A stretch of DNA of 64,000 nt from Rapana venosa (lineage: Eukaryota > Mollusca > Gastropoda > Neogastropoda > Muricidae), in assembly GCA_028751875.1 (NCBI GenBank), contig CM054158.1, positions 8,609,960 to 8,673,959 on the forward strand. Direction: 5' to 3'. Positions within the stretch are counted from its first letter, which is position 1. Each line of letters starts with the position of its first letter. Made by a program: the position numbers and the translations under genes. The notes below the pieces were generated by a model, which was given only the letters and a program-made list of their open reading frames with translations, did no database searches and was not told the origin of the DNA. Shown piece after piece: positions 23,700 through 35,210 of this stretch.

Positions 23700-24365
23700 C
23701 TGTAACTGAAAATGTCTTCTGCAGATCAACAGTTACCGGGTACCACGCCCACTAGGTGTCACGCCCACAGATGCACCACTAATGCCGATGTAGACACACA
23801 GAGGATTGTAGACACACACAGCTCACAAGCACAACACCAGCAGTATGGTTATATCAGTTCGAACCAACGCTGCCACACAGGCTATTTCTCTCACAAGTTG
23901 CTGAGCCAGAAATTCCGTGCGTCACACGTAAATTCAATTGCTGGAAGCCCAAGAAAACGGTTAGGTAGTAAAGTCCAATCCAGTTATGTCAATCCACGGC
24001 AAAATTAAAGTTCAAATATATTTTCAGGGTATGGTTGTTTCTTGTTTTTTCCCTGTACTTTTGTTTAAATGTTTGTTATATCTCACCAATATGAATTTTC
24101 GAATATTCACCATTACATTTCACCTCTCCTTGACACTACACCACTCAAACATCTAATGTCCACAATAACAAGGATAATTTCAAAATAATTCAAGAGCCAA
24201 AGATCACACGTCCTCTCCCTTGAATGTCGCTCACCTCTCTGGACGAAGACAGCCTCAACACAACGTTTCAAAACGTAACACCATTACTGTAACGCTGTTA
24301 GTACTTCCCGGCCATCAGTCAGTGACACAGCTTTTGGTGTGGGCAAACTACGCACATTGGACTTC

Positions 24366-24366
<1 letters not shown>
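23700..24366. other. Possible LINE 5' region; no gene seen
   Basis: Upstream of ORF1p on the minus strand. It may be the 5' untranslated region of that element, but no boundary or target duplication was identified. Confidence 0.35.

Positions 24367-24400
<34 letters not shown>
24367..24400. repeat. Poly-C tract, 34 bases
   Basis: Uninterrupted C run. From 24401 to 24538 nothing else is recognised. Confidence 0.95.
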
Positions 24401-24402
<2 letters not shown>

Positions 24403-24538
24403 ATTTACTCTTCAAGTAACCATAGCCACAATCACCCAGGTGGTGAGTAATGATGACAACTACTGCCTCTTTCTTTCTTTTCTTTTTTTTTTAAAGCAAA
24501 ACTCGTGATGGTCCCATGTCTGACATTTGACCTTTCTG

Positions 24539-24730
24539 TAGTGCCCAGTACTGATCATCTTCATCATCAGCTGTGTCATTTAGCTCTGACTTTCTGCAGT
24601 GCCCAGTACTGATCATCTTCATCAGCTGTGTCATTTAGCTCTGACTTTCTGCAGTGCCCAGTACTGACCATCTTCATCATCAGCTGTGTCATTTAGCTCT
24701 GACTTTCTGCAGTGCCCAGTACTGACCGTC
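24539..24730. repeat. 58-bp satellite, left block
   Basis: Units containing GTGCCCAGTACTGATCATCT, CAGCTGTGTCATTTAGC and TCTGACTTTCTGCA, length 55-58 bp by number of CAT triplets. Three full copies and a partial one, ended by the LINE insertion at 24731. Confidence 0.92.
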
Positions 24731-25379
24731 TTTTGTCTGGTCTGCCAGCTTCATCTATCCACTCCCTTCAACGTATTCAAAACTCTGCAGCTCGACTAGT
24801 CCTCAGAAAGAAAAAATCTGAGCACATTACCCCTCTCTTGCGATCTCTCCACTGGCTGCCTGTGCCACAAAGAATAAACTATAAGATCAGTACCCTCTGT
24901 TACAAATGTCTCCACAAAACAGCACCCTCCTACCTCTGTGAATGTCTCCACCTGTACACCCCTTCTCGTTCCCTTCGCTCTGCTGCAGATTCCTTGTGCT
25001 TACAAATACCTAGATTCAACCAGTCCACTGTTGGCCGTCGCTCTTTCTCTGTTTCTGGTCCATCGATTTGGAATGGCCTCCCTATCTCTCTTCACCAAAG
25101 ACCTTCTTGTGACACTTTTAAATCTGGCCTCAAGACATAATTATTTGTTTCAAACCTAAGAATTTCCTCTCCTGTTTCATTTCATAGCTATCCCTGCTTT
25201 TCAACAGCCAAAGATTCCATCACTTTGCCAAAGTGTATAACCTGTGCATTTGGACTTGTTAGAACTATTACTTGCTATTGGTTGCATGACTGTGTAAGAA
25301 TGAGTTGAGTGCAAGCGCTTTATTTGTCTGTGCAAGATACAGCGCTATATAAGTTCCATTTATTATTATTATTATTATT
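24731..25379 (+). mobile_element. 5'-truncated CR1/Jockey-group LINE 3' end
   Basis: Encodes the C-terminal end of a LINE reverse transcriptase. SLQRIQNSAARLVL, LHWLPVPQRINYKI, LCYKCLHKTAPSYLCE, SRSLRSAADS, RRSFSVSGPSIWNGLP and FKSGLKT appear in order and in one frame until a stop at 25138. A 3' UTR follows with GCGCTTTATTTGTCTGTGCA, AGCGCTATATAA and an (ATT)n end. All upstream parts, including endonuclease and catalytic palm, are missing, as is usual for LINE 5' truncation. The insertion splits a 58-bp satellite, so it post-dates that array. Short tails of the same family occur at 16035, 19460, 30466, 34795 and 52687, and a longer copy at 16941. Confidence 0.87.
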
Positions 25380-25817
25380 CATCAGCTGTGTCATTTAGCT
25401 CTGACTTTCTGCAGTGCCCAGTACTGATCATCTTCATCATCAGCTGTGTCATTTAGCTCTGACTTTCTGCAGTGCCCAGTACTGATCATCTTCATCAGCA
25501 GCAGCTGTGTCATTTAGCTCTGACTTTCCGCAGTGCCCAGTACTGATCATCTTCATCATCAGCTGTGTCATTTAGCTCTGACTTTCCGCAGTGCCCAGTA
25601 CTGATCATCTTCATCATCAGCTGTGTCATTTAGCTCTGACTTTCCGCAGTGCCCAGTACTGATCATCTTCATCAGCTGTGTCATTTAGCTCTGACTTTCT
25701 GCAGTGCCCAGTACTGATCATCTTCATATCAGCTGTGTCATTTAGCTCTGACTTTCTGCAGTGCCCAGTACTGATCATCTTCATCAGCTGTGTTATTTAG
25801 CTCTGACTTTCTGCACC
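25380..25817. repeat. 58-bp satellite, right block
   Basis: Continuation of the array after the LINE, seven to eight units. Some carry CCGCAGTG instead of CTGCAGTG, and one has CAGCAGCAG. The array resumes in mid-unit. Confidence 0.92.
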
Positions 25818-26318
25818 TCGTCCTTTTGGCGTCATCGCTTTTTTTTTAATTCAAAGAATGCATCCAAAATCCAAAGTAGCTTCATGCAACAACAACAACA
25901 ACAACAACAACAAAAGAATGAAGAAATCAACCACGGCAGTGTTCTTTTGGGTTAGAGGGAAAAACCGATATGAAAATGGTTTTGCGTGTTATTGTAACAA
26001 TTAAAAATCAGCATACCACACACCCTACTCTAGAGAAGTCAAGTCATTAATCACCAATCAACAGTACTCACACTGAGTACAGGCGCGCGCACACACATGC
26101 ACACACACGCACGCACGCACGCATGCACACACACGCACGCACGCACGCATGCACACCCACATACACCCACATAAACAAACACACCCACTTTTCATTCGAA
26201 TTCCAAAACAAAATTCTTTAAATCACAACCACCAGCTTGTGTGTACATACGTGCGGAAAAGAAAGGAACACACACACCCACACACTTTCTTGTTTATGAT
26301 TTTTATTTGGTGTTTCTT
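25818..26318. other. No gene; (CAA)n and (GCAC/CA)n repeats
   Basis: Short (CAA)n at 25887-25912 and a GCACGCAC/CACA tract at about 26080-26195. Otherwise nothing recognisable before the LINE. Confidence 0.7.
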
Positions 26319-26327
26319 ATAGTTATT
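26319..26327. repeat. Candidate 9-bp target-site duplication, left
   Basis: ATAGTTATT precedes the RTE element; the same nine bases follow it at 29152-29160. Confidence 0.6.
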
Positions 26328-29151
26328 GGACTAGGAGAAGTGAGATGGACAGGATTTGGTGAGACAATGACTGAAGAAGGCAACAAGATCTGGTACAGTG
26401 GCCAAGAGAAACATCACCAACATGGAGTGGCACTTATTGTCAGAAAGGAAGTAGTGGGGTGCATTATCAGCTGTACACCGGCTTCCAGCAGGATTATCAG
26501 CATCCGGGTGTCGGCCAAGCCCAAGAACATCACCATCATACAAATCTATGCACCATCATCTGACCATGCAGATGAAGAAGTAGAAGAATTTTACGAAGAT
26601 CTTGATAGACCATTATGAAGATAGCCAAGAAGGACATCATCATCATTCAAGGGGATTTTAACGCCAAAGTGGGTCCTGACTCTTACAACCAATGGGCCGG
26701 AACAGTTGGTCAGTTTGGAACTGGAGAGACCAACGACAGGGGACTACGTCTGCTGGAGTTTGCCTGCACCCACATACTTACCATTGCCAATACCCTCTAT
26801 CCCCACAAGCTGTCAAGGAGGACAACATGGCATGCGCCAAACGGCAAGATCCATAACCAAATAGATTTTATCTTAACACCACGGCGCTTCAAATCCAGCA
26901 TCAACAGAGCCAGAACAAGAACCTACCCTGGACCTGACATAGGCAGCGACCACGACCTTGTGCTGCTGGTATTCAAAATGAAGCTGAAGAAAAACAAACA
27001 GCCTGCAAACCCACGTATCAAATTTGACATGGACAAACTGAAAGCTCCAGATGTCGAGGAGATCTTCCAAGCTAAGCTTGGCGGACGTTTTGCGGCATTA
27101 ACCCTCCTGGACAATGACATCAATGACCTCACCAACAACTTAAATGAGGCAGTCCGAGAAACAGCAGAGGAGGTACTCGGTCATCAGAGGAACAAACACC
27201 AGCCATGGACTACCAATGACATCTTGGACCTCTGCGATACAAGAAGAGCACTGAAACCAACCAGATCTTCCAACCCTAAAGAATACCGGGAGGCCAACAA
27301 TCTTGTGAAGAAGTCAATGTTAAAGGCCAGAGAAAAGTGGATCAGTGATCAATGTGATGAGATCGAAAAAAGCATGAAAGTGGGCAACAGTAAAAAGGCA
27401 TACGACACCCTGAAGAAACTCACAAAACCACTTCAAACCAAATCATCAGTCATTGAAGACAGCTCCGGAAACCTCCTCACAGAAAGCTCAGCTGCATTGA
27501 ACAGGTGGTCTGAGTATTGTCAAGAACTGTACAACTACCCAATCCAACCTGACATGAGCATAATAGAAGAGGAAGCAGCAACATCAAGAGTACCCTCGCC
27601 ATTACCTATACTGAGGGAAGAAGTGGAAGAAGCCATCCACAGCTTACCAGTAGGAAAGTCCCCAGGAGCAGACAACATACCAGCAGTGCTGCTCAAGCAT
27701 GGTGGCGAAACAGTCATCACACATGTTACAGCTATCTGTCAGAAGATTTGGGAGATAAAACAGTGGCCAACAGAATGGACACAATCACTCATCATACCCC
27801 TGACCAAGAAGGGGAATTTACGCCAATGCCAAAACTATAGAACAATCAGCCTCATCAGCCACGCCAGCAAGATCATGCTCAAAGTTACTTTGAATCGACT
27901 CAAGAAGGAGGCAGAAGAACACCTTGCAGAGGAACAAGCTGGGTTCAGGGCAGGCAGGAGCACAATCGAACAGATTTTTAACTGCCACATCCTGATGGAA
28001 AAACATCTTCAACATCAGAGAGACCTGTTCCACAAACTTCATCGACTTCAAGAAGGCTTTGACAGAGTATGGCACGAAGGCCTGTGGCAGGTCCTCAGAA
28101 TGTTTGGCATTGAAGAAGGACTAGTGCAAACCATTTAAGCACTATACAACACCGCAAGCAGTGCAGTCCTTCTGAACAATCAGGTCGGAGACTACTTCAA
28201 AACCACAGTTGGGGTCCGACAAGGATGCCTGTTATCTCCAGTCCTGTTTAATCTGCTCTTGGAAAACATTATGAGAGAGACCCTCCATGACTTCCACTCT
28301 ACCATCTCCAATGGCGGCAGACCCCTCAACAACTTGCGGTTTGCCGATGACATTAACCTCATGGGCGGAAGTAACACAGAGATGCAAGATCTTACGACCA
28401 GACTTGAGAACAGAGCTGGAGCATATGGGATGGAGGTGAGCTCGGAGAAAAGTAAAGTACTTGTGAACAGCATGAGCAACGCCACTGCTAAAATTTACAT
28501 GAACGGCCAGCAACTGGAGGAGGTAGACGCTTTTAAATACCTTGGCGCTACACTCACAAAGGACGGGCGATCGACGACAGAAATCAAAGTCAGAATAGCC
28601 ATAGCAACATCTTCCATGACAAAATTCACCACCATATGGAAAAGTAAAGAGATCAGTTTCCCAATCAAACTAAAGCTCTACAAAGCCCTAATTCAGACTA
28701 TCCTGCTGTACGGAAGTGAAACCTGGACATTGACTGCTGAAACAGCAAAGCGAATCCAGTCATTTGAAACAAAATGCCATAGAAAACTGCTGGGCATATC
28801 CTGGAGAGAATGAAAGACCAATGAATTTGTCAAGAGTCAAATAACACAGCTGGCAGGTCCACAGGAACCCCTTCTCACCATAGTCAAGAAGAAAAAGCTG
28901 ACATGGTTCGGCCACGTCGCCCGCCACAACACTATGCCAAAAACAGTACTGCAGGGAACACTTGAAGGTGGCAGAAAGAGGGGAAGACAGAACAAGTCAT
29001 GGATGGACAACATCAGAGAATGGACCAGGATGAATGACTCGGCACTACTGCGCAGAGCCGAAGACCGAGATGGATGGAGGAGGCTTACCACGGCATCGTC
29101 TTTCGTGTCTCCCCCACGACCGCCAAGGTCACGGGTCTGATGATGATGATG
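26328..29151 (+). mobile_element. RTE-type LINE, 5'-truncated, with (GAT)n 3' end
   Basis: One element of 2,824 bp flanked by candidate 9-bp duplications. It starts inside the endonuclease at the GLGEVRWTG motif, so the first part of the endonuclease is missing, and ends in (TGA/GAT)n. A single-ORF endonuclease-reverse transcriptase with a very short 3' end and a GAT/TGA tail is typical of the RTE clade. A second copy, inverted and closely similar, lies at 54701-57274. The two start within about 16 bases of each other relative to the protein. Confidence 0.85.
26330..29140 (+). pseudogene. Endonuclease-reverse transcriptase of RTE-type LINE
   Basis: Domains in order: endonuclease (GEVRWTGFGE, QGDFNAKVG, NQIDFIL, IGSDHDLVL), linker, then reverse transcriptase (VGKSPGADNIPA, QNYRTISLIS, EEQAGFRAGRST, GVRQGCLLSP, catalytic LRFADDI at about 28334-28354, FKYLGATL), thumb, and a C-terminal GPQEPLLTIVKKKKLTWFGH segment with TVLQGTLEGGRKRGR. 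Defects: a one-base deletion near 26604; paired indels at about 28033-28065 that scramble RT motif A (the other copy reads FIDFTKAFDRVW); a TAA at about 28136 where the other copy has CAA; and a TGA near 28811 where the other copy has CGA, a CpG-type change. Inactive, but recently derived. Confidence 0.88.
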
Positions 29152-29160
29152 ATAGTTATT
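29152..29160. repeat. Candidate 9-bp target-site duplication, right
   Basis: Same ATAGTTATT as at 26319-26327, directly after the (GAT)n end. From 29161 to 29436 there is a C-rich patch and a short (CA)n, no gene. Confidence 0.6.
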
Positions 29161-29436
29161 TAATGCTGATAATTAGCTTTGTGCATACCCCAAACCCCAA
29201 CCCCCCCATCCCCCCCCCACCACACACAAACACACACTTTCCCGTCTGATATCACTAATTAGTGGAAGGGCGTTAAACTGAAGAACTAACACACACACAC
29301 ACACACACACAACCACACAGTGCCTTACTTTCCGAAGGACTGGAAAAGACTGTTGACAAAATGTTCGGGAACATTCCTGCGGTCATGAGGTCCCAACACC
29401 TGCTGCCCGCTGTCCACAACAACAATAGCAACACAC

Positions 29437-30420
29437 ACTACACTGACCACCACCATGCATCATCATCATAATGACAAACACACTGACCACCACCATGCAT
29501 CATCATCATCATTATAATGATAAACACACTGACCACCTCTGCTGCATCATCATCATTATAATGATAAACACACTGACCACCACCATGCATCATCATCATC
29601 ATAATGATAAACACACTGACCACCATGCGTCATCATCATTATAATGATAAACACACTGACCACCTCCATGCATCATCATTATAATGATAAACACACTGAC
29701 CACCAACCGTCATCATCATCATAATATAAACACATGACCACCATGCGTAATCATCATATGATAAACACACTGACCCCCATGCATCATCATCATAATGATA
29801 AACACACTGACCACCTCTCATATCATCATAAACAATGAATATATCACATAATATAAACACACTGACCCCTGCTTCTCATAATGATTACAATAATAAACAC
29901 ACTGACCACCTCTGCTTCATCATCATCATAATAATAATAATAATAATAATAATAAACACTGACCACCTCTGCTTTATCATAATGATTACAATAATAAACA
30001 CACTGACCACCTCTGCTTCATCATAATTATAATAATAATAAACACACTGACCACCTCTGCTTCATCATAATGATTACAATGATAAACACACTGACCACCA
30101 TGCATCATCATCATAATGATGATAATAATAATAAACACACTGACCACCATGCATCATCATCATAATGATAATAATAAACACACCGACCACCTCTGCTTCA
30201 TCATAATGATAATAATAATAAACACACTGACCACCTCTGCTTCATCATAATGACAATAATAATAAACACATTGACCATCTCTTCATAATGATAATGATGA
30301 TAAACACATTACCTCTGCTTCATCATATGACAATAATAATAATAATAATAATGATAATAATAGTAAACACATCACCTCTGGATAATCTTAATGAAAATAA
30401 TAAACACATCACTTCATTTT
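29437..30420. repeat. ACACTGACCACC minisatellite with CAT/AAT spacers
   Basis: About 20 units of 35-60 bp. The core AAACACACTGACCACC is followed by ATGCATCATCATCAT or TCTGCTTCATCATAATG and (AAT)n. The spacer shifts from ATC-rich to AAT-rich along the array. Met/Asp-rich reverse frames come from the repeat. Confidence 0.9.
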
Positions 30421-30465
30421 CACTGACAGCATTATCATAACAGGAGCAAAATACATGAATAAACA

Positions 30466-30520
30466 AATAATAATAATAATAATAATAATATGGAATTTAT
30501 CAGCGCTATCTGTTGTGACA
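30466..30520 (-). mobile_element. LINE 3' tail fragment
   Basis: (AAT)n, ATGGAATTTAT and AGCGCTAT, the reverse complement of the tail of the LINE at 24731-25379. Confidence 0.65.
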
Positions 30521-30679
30521 GCAATTTCTGAATAAATCATGCAGAATGACAGCCTGTTTTCTTGCACCTATTTATTTCATGAGAGAATGAAGCCAGGTCC
30601 TGATTTTAATTTGAAATTTCTGATCATCTTCGCAAATACTGGTAATATATAGTTATTGCTTTAGAATGCTTTCAAACAC

Positions 30680-31019
30680 TTCTTGGTATCTCACACAAAG
30701 ATCACATAAGTAACGAGGAAGCGAAAACCAGAATTGAAAACGCCATCGGGCCATGTGAAGAGCTCCTGACTTCAGTGGGGAAAAAAGCAAACTGAACTGG
30801 TAGGGGCACGTCACACGAACATGTGGACTGGCCAAGACTGTCCTACAGGGAACAGTACAAGGAGGGAGACGAAGAGGCAGACAGAGAAAACGGTGGGAAG
30901 ACATCAGGGAGTGGTTTGGCCATGAGAGGAACGACATACTACAGAAAGCTGAGAACCGTAAGGAGTGGAGGAAGCTGGTTGCAATATGTTCAGTGGTGCC
31001 CCAACTGTGGACCAGACTA
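30680..31019 (+). pseudogene. LINE reverse transcriptase C-terminal fragment
   Basis: The plus strand reads GHVTRTCGLAKTVLQGTV, GGRRRGRQRKRWEDIREW and NRKEWRKLVAICSVVPQ with small frame shifts. This is the C-terminal block of RTE-like LINEs (the RTE copy here has WFGH and TVLQGTLEGGRKRGR at the same place). The WFGH motif is degraded. It is a different family member from 26328-29151. Confidence 0.75.
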
Positions 31020-33204
31020 GGGGCTGGGTGAAGGTGAAGAGCCAGTTTTACAGACTGGGCACTACTTCTTGTTCTGCATGTTCTTTCGCTGTCAGTGCTG
31101 TTTAGTTCATACTGTGTGCACAGTTTATTTTGCCACTCAAACTTCTTCCTTTTGAGATTTTTTTAAAAAGGCAGTTTGAGTCCAGACTAAAATAAATAAT
31201 GGATTGTTTTCATTTTAAAGAATAAATGTGTGTGATTGTTTAAATCTATAAAAAAAAACACAAAACCCACACACACACAACACACACACACCCCGCAGGC
31301 CGAATGCCACACACATCTTTCTCTTCTCTTCTCTCTCTTCTCTCTCCTCTCTTTTCCCCTTCCCCTCTTCTTTTCTCTCTCCCACTCCCCCAAAGTCTTC
31401 TGATGGATTTAAAAACCTAGGTCTTGTGTGAAACACATGCAAAAATTTGCAGTCACGTTAAACCCATTGGGCCCTTTTAGAAGTGGGGGTAGTTTTGCCC
31501 GTGGAATAGATGACATTTTTCAAAAAAAACCTAGCACAGGAAAAGGGTGTAAAAAGGCAACAAATTTCATATCCCAAAAATATTCTCAAAATAAAAAATA
31601 GCACACAAACCACATACACATACGCACACACGCGTGCATGCATGCACACACGCGCGCGCAATTATTCTAAGTTTGGACTTGATAAATCTCAACTCTGGTC
31701 AATTGTCTGTCCCATTCAATGTAGTGTCTCATCGTGTAATGGGCGATTGAAGATGCTTTAAAAGAGACAGAAAGAGGGGGAAAAAAGAGAGAGGGGGGAG
31801 AGAGGGGGGGGGGGGGGGAGAGGAGGGGGGAGAGAGAGGGGGGGAGAGGGGGGGGAGAGGAGTGGGGGAGAGAGAGGGAGAGAGAGAAAACAATGACAAT
31901 GACAAATGTGTACTGTAATAAGCTTTAACGCCTTTTAAAAGGGGGAAGCGGGGGGGGGGGAAAAGGCCCAAAAGACCAGTTTTGGGAAAAACAAAAAAGG
32001 AAAAAACCCAAATTAAATTCTAAAAATGGAAAAATTTAAAATAAGATAGGGAAATTTTTATTTAGCGTGATTTGTAAAAAAACAAATAAAGCGCTTGATG
32101 AAGCCCTGTGTTAGTTGGATAAGAAGGGGGCACCAACAACGTGAATACAGACCCAGAGCAGTGCGGGACTTTTCCCCGGCGGGTGGTTGGGGTTGAGACT
32201 AAAGTTTAGCCCCCCCTTTGAATTTTTAGTCTGAAGATGAAACATTAAAATCAGTCCAGTTTGGGGAGGGTGTTTTGGTGCAACTGGAGTTAACTGTTAA
32301 AAAAACTGAAAGACAGGTATCCTAAATTTTACCCCCCCCCCAAAACACAAAAAAGCAATTATATTTGGTATTATTTAAACCCCAAAATTTTTATCCCCCC
32401 CCCCCCCAAAAAAAAAAAAACACAAAAAAAAACCCCAAGAGAAAATGTAGGGGGAGGGGTAACTAAACATGCAAAAAAAAAAATCAATGCTCTTAAGTCA
32501 ATGGAGGCAAAAGGCTGCATCAAAATTAAGCTATCAAGGCAGATAGATTTTGATAAATGTTTCAAATTATTATTTTTATTTTTTTTTAATTTTTCTCCCA
32601 CACAAAATCCACATGTGTATTATGGAAAAAAAAATGAAATCATGAATAGGCCGCCTTGTCAGATTTTCTTTTCCCCCAGCTGTGGTTTTTCGAACTGTAC
32701 TGTTTCATTTATCTATCGTTGATGAATATATTCAATAACGTCCTACAAGTAACTTCGGCTCTCTCTACGAAAACACTCATCATCTTCAACACCCCCCGTT
32801 CTGCCTCAGTCTCGCATTTTCTGCAGATTTTGCACCACTTCAGAATTAGTTGTTCAATGATTACACTGTCACAGAATAATCCTTTACCTCATTAATCATT
32901 GCAATCATACTGGAGTCATTTAATTCATTTCCATCTTTCCCACATAGGTCACACTATGTTGTCTTTACGATGCGCCCATGTCTGTTTTAGTTGTTTGCCT
33001 CTGTCAAGCACATGTCATCCAAACTAGGTTTTCATAACAGGTACCTTCAGGGGGTCGCAGTAAAACAAAGTGGGGGGGGGTAGAAACACCCTGAGGGGAT
33101 GCATCACTTCTTCTTGACACCTTGTATGCTTGTTTTTAAATCTCTGAATGTTCACGTTTTGACGTGACAATGGCCTTGCTATGACCCCAAACATAATCCA
33201 GAAT
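31020..33204. other. No gene recognised; homopolymer-rich sequence
   Basis: Contains CA- and CT-rich patches near 31260-31390, a GGGGAGAG tract at about 31768-31890, and many short poly-A, poly-C and poly-G runs (for example 32400-32430). A short word near 32075 (ACAAATAAAGCGCTTG) matches the minus LINE tail. Consensus quality looks low. Confidence 0.6.
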
Positions 33205-34285
33205 TTCATGTATTGACAATGGACAGTCTGCTATGTAGTACAAAATGACTTTTTCAGTTATGACAATGGACAGTTGCTATGCCCCTGTAATAATGAATTA
33301 TTCGTATAGAAAGGGACGTTTGCTATGACAGTACAAATGAATATTCTGTATGAAAATGGACAGCTTGCTTGTCACTGTACAAAATGACATATTCAGTATA
33401 TGACAAGGGAAAAGCTCTGCAGACACTGTACATAATGACATATTATGTATAGAAATGGACAGTCTGTATGACATGTACAAATGACATGTTCTGTTATGAA
33501 AATGGACAGCTTGCTATGTAAATGTACAAAGACACATTTATGTATTGCAATGGACAGTCCCCTTGTCCTGTACATAATGACGAGTTGATGTATATGACAA
33601 GGGACAGCTTGTATGTATGTCATAATGACTTTCAGTATAGACAAGGACAGCCTGCTATGTCACGTACATAATGCACTTTTTCATGTATAGACAATGGAAG
33701 CTCTGCTTGTCACTGTACATTGAACATGTTCTGTATAGACAATGGCAGCTTGCTATAAAAATTACATAATACATATTCAAATATGACAATGGACAGCTTG
33801 CTAGACATGTACATAATGACGTTTCAATTAGACAATGGAAAACTCCCCATGACCTGTACATAATGAAATGTTAAGTATTGACTTTCTAAATTCCATATAT
33901 TTTATTTTATTATTATTAATGGACAGCTTGCTTGACATGACAGACACATGTTCAAGTATATGACAATGGACAGCTCTGTATGTCACTGTACATAATGACA
34001 TGTTCAAGATTGACAAAGGCGCTTGCTAAAACCCCTGTACAAAATGCAGTTCATGTTATGACAAGGACAGTTTGCTATGCCCACTGTACTAATGAAGTGT
34101 TGATGTATATGACAAGGACAGCTCCTATGTCACTGACATAATGACGAGTTGATGTTAGAAAATGGACGCTCTGCTTGTCCTGTACATAATGACAGTGTTG
34201 ATGTTATGAAATGGACAGCTCGCTATGTCATGTACAATGACAGATGTTGATGTATTGACAATGGCAGTCTGCTACGAACTGTTGC
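33205..34285. repeat. 52-bp satellite, about 20 copies
   Basis: Consensus words TATGACAATGGACAGCTTGC, TATGTCACTGTACATAATGA and CATGTTCA repeat about every 52 bp with many small indels. The unit is not a multiple of three, so the repeated Met/Ser/Leu peptides on the minus strand change frame each unit and are not coding. One unit is interrupted at about 33883-33922 by an ATTCCATATATTTTATT insert resembling the LINE tail. Confidence 0.9.
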
Positions 34286-34794
34286 CTACCTTCTTTTGTC
34301 CCCCCAATAAAAGGCCTCTTCACGTTGATTTTCCCCAAGCAAAGCGAAAAGGAGTCCCAAATCTTCAACACACAAAAAACAATAATAAAGGGTACCCGTT
34401 TCCTGGTGCAGAGGTTTGCACCTTGGGGAAGGGGGGAAGGCGTGAGTTTTGAATCCCTTATGTCTGGGGTTTTGGGGCTATGGTCGGTCTTAAACCCCGG
34501 GGGGAATGGTTATGGGTATTGGGGGAAAACTGGGGCCAACCCCGTTGGCATCATTATTTCATGGATCGATTTTGAGTGTTACTGTACATGCATAACCAAC
34601 ACGCAGATGTCTGATCTCTAGGGCCCGGTGACACCGGAGTATTATATACAGGGGCAAGCCCGGCAAGTGATCTCAAGACACGACTTTCATAGCGCATCAT
34701 ACATCCTCTTTACCCCCACCCATCTATGCAATAAAAAACAGTTGTTTTGATTCGGGGCCCCGGGTGGGTTTAGCTCATGGGGCCTAAGTTTAAA
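34286..34794. other. No gene recognised
   Basis: Low-quality-looking sequence with GGGG/CCCC runs. A tRNA-like B-box word may be present near 34443 (GAGTTTTGAATCCC), but no A box is convincing. Confidence 0.4.
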
Positions 34795-34860
34795 TTAATA
34801 ATAATAATAATAAAGTTTGGAAAATTTTTAAAAGCGCTGAATCTTGTAAAGCACAAACAA
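34795..34860 (-). mobile_element. LINE 3' tail fragment
   Basis: (AAT)n followed by AAAGCGCTGAATCTTGTAAAG, a diverged reverse complement of the tail of the LINE at 24731-25379. Confidence 0.5.
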
Positions 34861-34874
34861 AAAGGGTTTTTTTT

Positions 34875-35210
34875 CGTTTTTGTTTTTAATATCGAGGATA
34901 ATGGGAAAAAGCACTCGGCTTTTTTCATAGTCCCCGGGGGGTATGCGGGTTTTTTCAAATTTTTTCATCTGTTTCCCCCCTGCACCAATGGCCTACCCTT
35001 TTGAAAAGCGGAACAGGATTTAAGTGTGCGCAAAATGTTCTGCATGCGTTCGCAACGGGGCCTCGGGTTTTTAGTCTCATCCCAAGGGCTTTGACATTCA
35101 GTTCGATTTTTTTGTCAAACTGGGAAGAAAGGGCGAGGCTGGGGATCGAACCCAGAACCTCACGGTTTACTTGTTGGCAGGTGGACGTCTTAACCATCCT
35201 GCCACCTTCC
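34875..35210 (-). mobile_element. SINE with a different tRNA-type head
   Basis: The tail and body (TATCGAGGATAATGG, AGCGGAACAGGATTTAA, GGCCTCGGG) match the common SINE, but the 5' part differs. On the minus strand 35210-35130 it reads TGGCAGGATGG (A-box-like) and CTGGGTTCGATCCCCAG, a perfect T-arm stem and loop with a B box, then CCTCGCCC. The acceptor ends do not pair well, so this is a tRNA-derived head rather than a working tRNA gene. A linker TCAGTTCG...GTCAAACTGGG joins it to the shared body. Confidence 0.72.

Noticed and set aside
24539..25817. CRISPR-like repeat-spacer structure
   Set aside because: Units are contiguous 58-bp tandem copies with no variable spacers; the single large interruption is a LINE.
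29438..29860. Met/Asp/His-rich minus frames as a metal-binding repeat protein
   Set aside because: Spacer lengths vary without keeping frame and stops occur between units; explained by the minisatellite.
33298..34016. Recurrent Met/Ser/Leu-Cys peptides on the minus strand, as if a repeat protein
   Set aside because: The unit is about 52 bp, not a multiple of three, so successive units are read in different frames.
35131..35207. A functional tRNA gene on the minus strand
   Set aside because: T-arm and B box are good, but the acceptor stem does not pair and the sequence continues into a SINE body.
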